This document shows, in pieces, positions 1 through 5,867 of a DNA stretch of 8,754 nucleotides. Below the pieces are notes generated by a model. That model saw nothing but the letters and a program-made list of their open reading frames with translations, did not search any database and was not told where the DNA came from. Numbering within the stretch: the stretch's first letter is position 1; each line of letters opens with the position of its first letter. Both the position numbers and the translations under genes were made by a program. Source of the DNA: Opitutales bacterium (GTDB taxonomy: Bacteria; Verrucomicrobiota; Verrucomicrobiia; Opitutales; Oceanipulchritudinaceae); NCBI GenBank assembly GCA_007123395.1, contig SKLD01000505.1:1-8754 (forward strand), read 5' to 3'.

Positions 1-211
1 CGGCGGGTTTGGCAACCTCTTCGCCGAGGGCATCGGCATCTTTGCCAAGGATCTGGGCCATCCCGCCCTCCCATGTCACGGTGAAGTTGCCGCCAAGGCG
101 GTGTGTGATCATGACGCGGGTGCCTTCGGCGATGGTCACTTTATCACCGTAGGGCACGATCGTCGCCGTGACTTCGCGGGAAACAGTGCGTTCGTTATCG
201 GAGGAGCGCAT
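1..211 (-). CDS. sufT: SufT-family Fe-S assembly protein, N-terminal part (3' end outside window)
   Basis: About 70 N-terminal residues are present and the frame is open to the left edge. They match the N-terminal domain of the long SufT proteins that precedes their DUF59/MIP18 domain: a VSREV strand at residues 10-14, an EGTRVMIT segment at 29-36, LGGNFTV at 39-45 and the typical GKDADALGEE at 56-65. The DUF59 domain should follow outside the window. SufT proteins are accessory factors in Fe-S cluster maturation and are often encoded in suf operons. The ATG at 211 is the only plausible start after the sufD stop; a GGA about 8 bases upstream is the only hint of a ribosome binding site. It lies 42 bp after sufD and is presumably the fifth gene of the operon. 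The family call is from memory of SufT sequences; the visible part contains no catalytic or ligand residues. Confidence 0.85.
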   Translation of the reverse strand, partial: MRSSDNERTVSREVTATIVPYGDKVTIAEGTRVMITHRLGGNFTVTWEGGMAQILGKDADALGEEVAKPA

Positions 212-253
212 TGGAAATATCCAAACGTTGATAGTGGATTCCGCGAGCCGCGA

Positions 254-1585
254 TCAAGCGAGGGATTTTTCCGCCAAGCGGCCGCGGACGTAATCTTCGA
301 GGGCCTCGTCGCCGAACTTCTCAATGACTTCCTCGAGAAATCCAAAAACGATCAGCTCATGCGCCTTCGAGCGGGTAATTCCGCGCGCGAGGAAGTAGAA
401 GAGGTTCGACTCATCGATCCGCCCGGTGGTGGCCCCATGAGAGCACTTGACATCGTTCGCCTTGATCTCGAGGCCAGGCAGCGCGTTGCTTTCAGCATCC
501 CCGCTGAGCATGAGGTTGTTGTTCGTCTGGTAGGCGTCGGTTTGCTGGGCACCCTCCTCCACAATGATGAGTCCGCTGAAAATCGTGCGGCTCTTGTCGA
601 GCAAGGCGTTTTTAAAAAGAAGATCGCTTCGGCTGTGCGGTGCGAGGTGCGTTTGCAGGGTACGCTGGTCGAATTGTTGATCCTTCCTGGGCACATTAAC
701 CGAGTACATCTCTACATTTGATCCGCTGCCGAAAATCTTGCCATGGACTTCCTGCCGCGCTTGGCTGGAACCGACGTTTACAATAATACTCTTCGCATTT
801 GTATCACGGTCGGCATTGTTCGTGTTGAGCTGAAAGCTGAGTGTCTTTGTGTTCCAGTCCTGAATGATCCTGTGGTTCGTCTCCGAGCCGTCGCCGGAAA
901 AGACGTGCGCGTTGGAAATGACCAAGTGCTCTGTCTCCGTCGAAGCGGCACGTTGGAATTCGACGAGTGTCGACTTCGAGTGCTTGCCGCTGACAAAGAG
1001 CGTATGGGGAAAAACCGCACCCTTTTCCTGCTGCGTCCAATTGTAGACAACAAAAGGCCGGTCTACCTCAACACCATCGGGCACGTAAAGAAAGACACCG
1101 CTGCGCACAAGAGCGACATGCAGGGCCTCGTATTTTTCCGACCCGAGCTGCGGCGTCTCCTTCATGAAGTATTCGCGCACGAGGTCTCCGTGGTTGTTCA
1201 GGGCGTCGAAAAGCGTCGTGAAAATGACGCCCTTCTTCTCCAGCTCGGCATCCATGACACGTGCGGCGGCAAGGTTGTCATCGACGAAAACCAACTGACC
1301 GGCCGGATTCTTCACCGTGTTTGAACGTGCGATGAGATCGTCGGCATCCGGTTTTTCGAACGGCGTCGGAACAAAACCGGCGATTTTCGACAAAGGCCGC
1401 AAATCACTGAACCGCCATGTTTCGTCGAGGCGGGTCGGGTCGGGACTTTCGAGAAACCGCGTCCAATGTTCGCGCTGCATGGTGGTGAACCAATCGGGTA
1501 GACCGCCGGAAAATTCCTGCCGCGCGGCGAAGATATCGGCATCACCAATCGCGCCTGTGCCGACTGAAAGTGTCTCTGTGCTCAT
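254..1585 (-). CDS. sufD: Fe-S cluster scaffold subunit SufD
   Basis: A 443-residue protein, close to the usual length of SufD. SufD pairs with SufB, and with SufC forms the cytoplasmic SufBC2D complex that assembles Fe-S clusters and takes part in iron acquisition. The N-terminal part (1-150) is the variable helical region, with WRFSDLRPL at 57-65. The C-terminal beta-helix core contains the family block running from PGLEIKAND (370-378) into CSHGATTG (381-388). C381 and H383 correspond to the conserved Cys/His pair of SufD near the interface with SufB. The C-terminal helix region FGFLEEVIEKF (414-424) is also typical. I chose the ATG at 1585. The frame also opens with a TTG at 1636 that overlaps the sufB stop, but the extra 17 residues are rich in Ser, Lys and Gln and unlike the family. 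No Shine-Dalgarno is visible at either start. It follows sufB by 47 bp and precedes sufT. Confidence 0.96.
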   Translation of the reverse strand: MSTETLSVGTGAIGDADIFAARQEFSGGLPDWFTTMQREHWTRFLESPDPTRLDETWRFSDLRPLSKIAGFVPTPFEKPDADDLIARSNTVKNPAGQLVFVDDNLAAARVMDAELEKKGVIFTTLFDALNNHGDLVREYFMKETPQLGSEKYEALHVALVRSGVFLYVPDGVEVDRPFVVYNWTQQEKGAVFPHTLFVSGKHSKSTLVEFQRAASTETEHLVISNAHVFSGDGSETNHRIIQDWNTKTLSFQLNTNNADRDTNAKSIIVNVGSSQARQEVHGKIFGSGSNVEMYSVNVPRKDQQFDQRTLQTHLAPHSRSDLLFKNALLDKSRTIFSGLIIVEEGAQQTDAYQTNNNLMLSGDAESNALPGLEIKANDVKCSHGATTGRIDESNLFYFLARGITRSKAHELIVFGFLEEVIEKFGDEALEDYVRGRLAEKSLA

Positions 1586-1632
1586 TTTACTTTTCGACTT
1601 GTGTTCCTGATTACTCTGGGAATCGAACCCAA

Positions 1633-3039
1633 TCAACCCACGCTGCCTTCCATTTCGAGATCGATGAGGCGTTTCAACTCCACCGAATATTCCATGGGAA
1701 ACTCGCGGATAAGATCATTGACGAAGCCGTTGACGGAGAGAGACATCGCCTGTTCCTCGCTCAGCCCGCGCTGCATCATGTAGAAGATCTGCTCTGCGCT
1801 GACCTTGGAGACACTTGCTTCGTGCTGTACCGTGTTTTGTTCCCCCCGGACGGTGATCGCCGGATAGGTGTCGGTACGGCTGTTCGTATTTATGAGAAGG
1901 GCGTCGCACTCGGTGTTATTCTTACATCCCTTCAAATGCTTGGGCATCGCGACAATACCGCGATAGGTTGAACGTCCCTGCCCAATCGAAATCGACTTCG
2001 AAATAATGTTCGACGCCGTTTTGTCCGCCGCATGCACCATCTTCGCGCCGGTATCCTGGTGCTGTCCGTCGTGCGCAAGAGCAATCGAAAGGACTTCGCC
2101 ACGGGCTCCCTCGCCACGCATGACGACGCCGGGATACTTCATCGTGAGGCGGCTGCCGATGTTGCAGTCGATCCACTTCACCTCGGCGTCCTCCATCGCG
2201 AGCCCCCGCTTTGTAACGAGATTGAAGACATTCGCCGACCAATTTTGGACGGTTATATATTGGATCTTCGCTCCCTTGAGCGCGACCAGCTCGACAACCG
2301 CGCTGTGGAGGGTAGTCGTCTCGAACTTGGGCGCGGTGCAACCCTCCATGTAGGTGACCTCAGCCCCTTCGTCGGCGATGATCAGCGTGCGCTCGAACTG
2401 GCCGAAGTTTTCGGCATTGATGCGGAAATACGCTTGAAGCGGCTGCTTCACCTTTACCCCCGGCGGCACATAGATAAACGATCCGCCCGAGAAAACAGCA
2501 CTGTTAAGCGCGCTGAACTTGTTGTCGCCGATAGGAATGACCTTTCCAAACCACTTGCGGAAAATCTCCGGGTATTTCATGAGGCCTTCCGTCGAACCGA
2601 CGAAGATGACGCCCTGCTTTGCCAGTTCCTCCTTCATGTTGGAGTAGGATGCCTCGGAATCAAACTGGGCCTCCACGCCTGCAAGATAGGCGCGTTCCTT
2701 TTCGGGAATGCCGAGCCGCTCGAAAGTGTTCTTTACCTCCTCAGGCACCTCATCCCATGTCCGGCTCGGACGCTGGCCCTTCGAAAGGTAATAACGGATC
2801 TTGTCGTAATGGATATTCTCAAGATCCTTGGAGGCCCAGTGGGTGGGCGTCGGCTTATCGCGGAAGATCTTCAGCGCTTTACGCCGGAAATCATGTACCC
2901 ATTCGTCTTCCTCCTTCACCTTGGAGATATAATCGATGGTCTGGTCGTTCAGACCGACACCGGCGTCGTACTCGTATGTCGTGTCGTAGTGGAAATTTCC
3001 TTGATCTCTTTCGATGTTGATATCGGGTGTGGTCGCCAT
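1633..3039 (-). CDS. sufB: Fe-S cluster scaffold subunit SufB
   Basis: A 468-residue protein of normal SufB length. SufB is the main scaffold on which the [Fe-S] cluster is built, using sulfur delivered by a cysteine desulfurase. Typical blocks are KALKIF (54-59), VYVPPGV-like FIYVPPGVKV (188-197), YMEGCTAP (230-237), VQNW (264-267), TGAKMVH (330-336), the long YRGIVAMPK block (359-367), NNTECDALL (374-382), QHEASVSK (405-412) and a C-terminus ending EGSVG. C234 and C378 sit at the positions of the two cysteines known to matter in E. coli SufB, and H406-E407 lie in the conserved HEA block. No key residue is missing. The start at 3039 gives the usual N-terminus. It lies 75 bp after sufC with a small stem-loop in the gap, and 47 bp before sufD. 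The upstream sequence ACTAGAAAC has no Shine-Dalgarno. Confidence 0.98.
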   Translation of the reverse strand: MATTPDINIERDQGNFHYDTTYEYDAGVGLNDQTIDYISKVKEEDEWVHDFRRKALKIFRDKPTPTHWASKDLENIHYDKIRYYLSKGQRPSRTWDEVPEEVKNTFERLGIPEKERAYLAGVEAQFDSEASYSNMKEELAKQGVIFVGSTEGLMKYPEIFRKWFGKVIPIGDNKFSALNSAVFSGGSFIYVPPGVKVKQPLQAYFRINAENFGQFERTLIIADEGAEVTYMEGCTAPKFETTTLHSAVVELVALKGAKIQYITVQNWSANVFNLVTKRGLAMEDAEVKWIDCNIGSRLTMKYPGVVMRGEGARGEVLSIALAHDGQHQDTGAKMVHAADKTASNIISKSISIGQGRSTYRGIVAMPKHLKGCKNNTECDALLINTNSRTDTYPAITVRGEQNTVQHEASVSKVSAEQIFYMMQRGLSEEQAMSLSVNGFVNDLIREFPMEYSVELKRLIDLEMEGSVG

Positions 3040-3091
3040 GTTTCTAGTGTATTGGATGTGTTATGCTTTTGAAGTTACGTTTCGCGGAATA

Positions 3092-3110
3092 CGCGGACAC
3101 AAGTCCGGCG
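3092..3110 (-). other. Small stem-loop in the sufC-sufB gap
   Basis: On the minus strand, CGC-C-GGAC pairs with GTCC-GCG around a TTGT loop, giving seven base pairs with one bulged C. It begins 4 bases after the sufC stop and has no run of T after it, so it is not a good intrinsic terminator. It could mark a processing or mRNA stability point that sets SufC and SufB levels apart. Short hairpins like this also arise by chance. Confidence 0.3.
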
Positions 3111-3114
3111 TGTT

Positions 3115-3876
3115 TCAGCTGGAAGCGCCCGCAGGCTCGGCAGTAACTGACTCGTAACCCTTCTCCTCCAGTTCGAGGGCAAGCTCGGGACCGCCCGAGC
3201 GGACGATGGCGCCGTCCGCCATGACATGCACCTTGTCAGGAACGATATAATTGAGCAATCGTTGATAATGGGTGATGATGAGAATGCCCAGATCCGGGCC
3301 GCGCATCTTGTTCACGCCCTCGGCAACGATCTTGAGTGCGTCGATATCGAGACCGCTGTCCGTTTCATCCATGATGGCATAGCGCGGCTTGAGCATCGCC
3401 ATCTGCAGTATTTCGCAGCGCTTCTTCTCGCCCCCGGAGAAACCCTCGTTCACAAACCTTGAAGTGAATTTGCGGTCGATTTTTAGTTCGTCCATGCGAG
3501 CATAAAGCTCCTTATAGAAATCAGGAGCGCGAAACGTCTCGCCTTCATTCAGGCGCGCGGTTAGAGCGGCGCGAATGAAGTTGGCAATCGTCACTCCGGG
3601 AATTTCGCTCGGATATTGGAAAGCCATGAAAAGGCCGGCGCGGGCGATCTCATCCGGCTCCATGCCGATGATGTCCTCGCCATCGAGTAGAGCTTCGCCG
3701 CTCTCGATTTCATAATCCTCATGGCCCGAGAGCGCCTTCGCCAGCGTACTCTTACCCGTGCCGTTCGGACCCATGAGAGCGTGGACCTCTCCCTTGGGTA
3801 ACGTCAGCGAAAAATCCTTGAGGATGCGTTGCCCGTCGATGGTGACGTTCAGATTTTTGATTTCTAGCGTGTTCAT
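3115..3876 (-). CDS. sufC: Fe-S assembly ATPase SufC (ABC-type)
   Basis: A 253-residue soluble ABC-type ATPase, full length for SufC. ATP binding and hydrolysis by SufC drive shape changes in the SufBC2D scaffold during cluster assembly; it is not a transporter. All ABC motifs are intact: Walker A GPNGTGKST (36-44), Q-loop with Q87 in MAFQYPSEIPG, signature FSGGEKKRCE (146-155), Walker B YAIMDETDSGLD (166-177) with catalytic E171, and the H-loop H203 in ITHYQRLL. FQYPSEIPGV and the ETDSGLDIDALK block separate SufC from ordinary transporter ATPases. It begins 25 bp after the Fur-family regulator and is followed by sufB. The start at 3876 gives the standard N-terminus; the bases before it (CATCTGTATCT) contain no Shine-Dalgarno. 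Confidence 0.98.
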   Translation of the reverse strand: MNTLEIKNLNVTIDGQRILKDFSLTLPKGEVHALMGPNGTGKSTLAKALSGHEDYEIESGEALLDGEDIIGMEPDEIARAGLFMAFQYPSEIPGVTIANFIRAALTARLNEGETFRAPDFYKELYARMDELKIDRKFTSRFVNEGFSGGEKKRCEILQMAMLKPRYAIMDETDSGLDIDALKIVAEGVNKMRGPDLGILIITHYQRLLNYIVPDKVHVMADGAIVRSGGPELALELEEKGYESVTAEPAGASS

Positions 3877-3901
3877 AGATACAGATGATTGTGACTGTTT
3901 T

Positions 3902-4405
3902 TCAGGAAAAATTCAGAGGGGTACCGGAGGCATCCGCGGTTTCCTTTGGCTTCGCTGCGGACTGCCCGTGAAAGTTCAGCTCCAGACTGTCCGTCTGATA
4001 CCCTTCGGGAAGCAACTCTTTGAGCCGCTCAACGACATCTTCGGGCAAGTCGATGTCGTAGATTCGTCCCGTGCGCCTGTCATGGAAATGGGCGTGTTCG
4101 GATAAATTGGGACAATACCGCGTGGCGTCGCGCTCGTGATTGACGGCGCGGACCAAGCCGCACTGCACAAGGGTCTCGAGACAATTGTAAACGGTGGCAA
4201 GCGATATCGTCGGCGCCATTGCCTTGACCCGCACATAAACTTCCTCCGCCGTGGGATGATCGCGGCGCGCAAGCAAGCTTCCGAAGATCAACTCACGGTG
4301 CCGCGTGCCCCGTAGCCCGTGCCGGGCAAGCGCACCTCCGAGCAGCTCCTTGGCGGCCTGCGGCAATGCATAGTTGTGTTTGGATGCCATATTATTGAGA
4401 CTCAT
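3902..4405 (-). CDS. Fur-superfamily regulator, Irr/PerR-like, head of the suf operon
   Basis: A 167-residue Fur-family metalloregulator (162 if the second ATG at 4390 is used). The winged-helix DNA-binding part is clear: HPTAEEVYVRVK (50-61), then the recognition helix in ISLATVYNCLETLVQCGLV (67-85). The dimerisation/metal part has H104 and H106 in SEHAHFHD and D117 in RIYDID. By my alignment to PerR, H50, C98, H104, H106 and D117 occupy the regulatory metal site (PerR H37, D85, H91, H93, D104), with Cys replacing Asp85. The usual structural-zinc CxxC pairs are absent: the first aligns with DRRT and the C-terminus has no cysteine. That pattern, with a short tail and an LPEGYQTD-type end, recalls alphaproteobacterial Irr, which senses haem/iron. 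The gene leads the suf operon and has a Fur-type palindrome over its promoter, so autoregulation and control of suf are inferred. No Shine-Dalgarno helps choose the start. Confidence 0.9.
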   Translation of the reverse strand: MSLNNMASKHNYALPQAAKELLGGALARHGLRGTRHRELIFGSLLARRDHPTAEEVYVRVKAMAPTISLATVYNCLETLVQCGLVRAVNHERDATRYCPNLSEHAHFHDRRTGRIYDIDLPEDVVERLKELLPEGYQTDSLELNFHGQSAAKPKETADASGTPLNFS

Positions 4406-4425
4406 AATTAGAATTATTCCAATTA
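4405..4425 (-). promoter_or_regulatory. Fur/PerR-type operator palindrome
   Basis: This 21-bp palindrome is centred on 4415; nine of the ten base pairs across the centre match. Its core on the minus strand is TTGGAATAATTCTAA, close to the 7-1-7 form of PerR and Fur boxes (for example TTATAATnATTATAA). It overlaps the -10 element and touches the first base of the ATG at 4405, so a bound dimer would block RNA polymerase. The most likely ligand is the protein encoded directly downstream. Confidence 0.75.
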
Positions 4426-4452
4426 CAAGAGCCGCTCCATGATTTCTGTCAA
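4422..4452 (-). promoter_or_regulatory. Predicted promoter of the regulator-suf operon
   Basis: The -35 is a perfect TTGACA at 4447-4452 and the -10 is TGTAAT at 4422-4427 (one mismatch to TATAAT), with a 19-bp spacer; shifting the -10 to TTGTAA gives 18 bp. The spacer is a little long, which suggests modest basal strength. Transcription would start near 4414-4416, leaving a leader of about 10 bases to the ATG at 4405 or 25 to the ATG at 4390. It is the only good promoter seen ahead of the five-gene unit. Confidence 0.6.
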
Positions 4453-4466
4453 TTTTTTGCGGAAAG

Positions 4467-4548
4467 TGCCCGAGGGGGGACTCGAACCCCCACGCCATTT
4501 GGCACACGATCCTAAGTCGTGAGCGTCTACCAATTCCGCCACCCGGGC
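4467..4548 (-). tRNA. tRNA-Leu (anticodon UAG)
   Basis: An 82-base class II tRNA. The acceptor stem GCCCGGG/CTCGGGC has seven pairs with one G-U. The anticodon stem CACGA/TCGTG holds the loop CTTAGGA, giving UAG (4512-4514 on the plus strand). The variable arm has GCC/GGC around AAAT, and the T arm is GGGGG-TTCGAGT-CCCCC. The discriminator is A, and the next bases are CTT, so CCA is not encoded and must be added after transcription. It reads CUN leucine codons. The promoter of the suf regulator begins only 14 bases past its 3' end with no terminator between. Confidence 0.95.
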
Positions 4549-4567
4549 CCGGAAAACACTCCACACC

Positions 4568-4588
4568 AAAAAGCGGACCCACCCGCTT
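4568..4588 (-). terminator. Terminator-like hairpin between the two tRNAs
   Basis: On the minus strand AAGCGG pairs perfectly with CCGCTT around the loop GTGGGT, followed by a run of five T. That is the form of a short rho-independent terminator. It follows tRNA-Ala by 12 bases and precedes tRNA-Leu by 19. The stem is only six pairs, so termination may be partial, allowing some read-through into tRNA-Leu, for which I see no clear promoter of its own. Confidence 0.55.
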
Positions 4589-4600
4589 GGCTAAGAGCCG

Positions 4601-4676
4601 TGGTGGAGCCGATCGGGATCGAACCGACGACCTCCACAATGCCATTGTGGCGCTCTTCCAACTGAGCTACGGCCCC
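4601..4676 (-). tRNA. tRNA-Ala (anticodon GGC)
   Basis: A 76-base tRNA including an encoded CCA (4601-4603). The acceptor stem GGGGCCG/CGGCTCC contains the G3-U70 wobble pair that identifies tRNA-Ala to alanyl-tRNA synthetase. The anticodon stem CCACA/TGTGG holds ATGGCAT, giving GGC. The T arm carries GGTTCGATCCC. It lies 42 bp after the end of the glycosyltransferase gene on the same strand. A TTGACG at 4717-4722 could be a -35 for it, but no good -10 follows. Confidence 0.96.
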
Positions 4677-4718
4677 AAAACGGAAAGCGGAGAAGGCAAG
4701 CGGGCGGATGCGGGGCCG

Positions 4719-5867
4719 TCAACTCCTTTTCGATGGGAAATTTCGCGGTCCGTCGGCTGGGCCCCCGGCGGCGCTTTCGGCGTGCCCCTGAAGAAAGGCT
4801 TCGATCGCTTCGGCCTGGGGCGCGGGGGCAAAACGCCGGCGCGCGAAGGGCACAGCGGCCTCGCCCGCGCGGCGGCGGGCGGCGGGATCGCGGGCGAGGC
4901 GGAGGCACTCGTCGCGGAAGCCCGTGAAGTCCCCCGGGGGATGGATGAATCCGCTCGCGCCCGGATCGCAGCACTCGACGGCACCCCGGCAATCGAAGGC
5001 GACGACCGGAAGGCCCATGGTTTGTGCTTCAATGAGGAAATTTGGCAGCGAGTCTTCGAGCGAGGTCGAAACGGCGACGTCCGCCGCACTGTAGAAGGGA
5101 AGCGGATCGGATGAGAAGCCGAAAAAGCGCACGCGGGTGCCAAGTCCGTTTTCCGCCGCCCAGCGCTGGCAGCGGCGCCGCTCGGGTCCGTCGCCGACCA
5201 GCCAGAGCCGCCAAGGCAGGGCGGGATGGACGACGCGCGCGTCGCGCATGATCCGCAGCAAGTCCATGTGGCGCTTGCCGCGGCGGAAGGTGGCGACGTT
5301 GAGAAAGAGACAGGCGTCGGCGGGCACACCGTGTTCCGCCCGCGCCTCCGCGCGGGCGGCGGCGGCCTCCGCCTCGTCGCGTTGGAGGAGGACGGAGTTG
5401 TGCACGACGTGGACCCGGTCCGGCGGGACGCCGCGGTCGCTCATGCGGCGCGCCCACCAATTGCTGTTGGCGAGGACGCCGCGCACGATCCCCATGGACC
5501 AGTGGTGCAACGGGAAGAGGACCTTGCCCGTGCGCAGGGTGCCGATGACTGCCTTGTCCGGAAAGCGGCGCTGCACAAACCCGGCGTAGCAGTTGGCCGT
5601 CCGCCCCATGCACAGGACCACAGCCGCCCCACTCTCCGCGACGGCGCGCATCAGCCCCGGTGCCCAGAGCGGTAGGCCGCGTGCCCGCCTTTGCAGGCAG
5701 TCGAACGGAATCCCAAGCCGCGCGGGCTCATCGGCCAACTCGCCGCCCGGGGAGAAGACGAGCAGGCGCACAGTGTGGCCGCGGTCGAGGAAAAAGCGGG
5801 CGAGAAAGAGCGACTGGCGCTCGGTGCCGCCGACACGCAGTTGGTCCTGGAGGATAAGCAGGTTCAT
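4719..5867 (-). CDS. Glycosyltransferase, GT4-type (GT-B fold)
   Basis: A 382-residue protein predicted to be a retaining, nucleotide-sugar-dependent GT-B enzyme acting at the cytoplasmic side of the membrane, most likely in building a surface polysaccharide or glycolipid. The N-terminal domain begins with a beta strand and RVGGTERQ (11-18). The C-terminal Glycos_transf_1 domain shows NVATFRRGKRH (190-200), WLVGDGPER (222-230), VRFFGF (246-251) and SLEDSLPNFLIEAQTMGLPVVAFDC (269-293), split here as the E-x7-E region. The first acid of that motif is D272 rather than Glu, followed by E280, as in a known EDNLPN-type subgroup. The tail after about 345 is low in complexity. The ATG at 5867 overlaps the stop of the upstream dehydrogenase (ATGA), so the two are probably translationally coupled. 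An in-frame extension to 5960 lies inside that gene and is unlike the family. Donor and acceptor cannot be told from the sequence. Confidence 0.9.
   Translation of the reverse strand: MNLLILQDQLRVGGTERQSLFLARFFLDRGHTVRLLVFSPGGELADEPARLGIPFDCLQRRARGLPLWAPGLMRAVAESGAAVVLCMGRTANCYAGFVQRRFPDKAVIGTLRTGKVLFPLHHWSMGIVRGVLANSNWWARRMSDRGVPPDRVHVVHNSVLLQRDEAEAAAARAEARAEHGVPADACLFLNVATFRRGKRHMDLLRIMRDARVVHPALPWRLWLVGDGPERRRCQRWAAENGLGTRVRFFGFSSDPLPFYSAADVAVSTSLEDSLPNFLIEAQTMGLPVVAFDCRGAVECCDPGASGFIHPPGDFTGFRDECLRLARDPAARRRAGEAAVPFARRRFAPAPQAEAIEAFLQGHAESAAGGPADGPRNFPSKRS

Noticed and set aside
101..1324. Two plus-strand open frames (101-721 and 743-1324) opposite sufD and the start of sufT
   Set aside because: They cover certain genes on the other strand, are low in recognisable motifs and have no promoter; they are antisense shadows.
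2032..3072. Long open frame (346 codons) on the plus strand opposite sufB
   Set aside because: It mirrors the codon structure of sufB, shows no domain I recognise and is fully covered by a certain gene on the other strand.
4406..4645. Extension of the regulator frame upstream to 4645
   Set aside because: It would run through the tRNA-Leu gene and part of tRNA-Ala and through the promoter; the Fur fold starts after 4390.
4601..4676. tRNA-Ala as attachment site of a genomic island
   Set aside because: No second copy of the tRNA 3' end and no integrase gene is present in the window; only the composition shift is kept as a finding.
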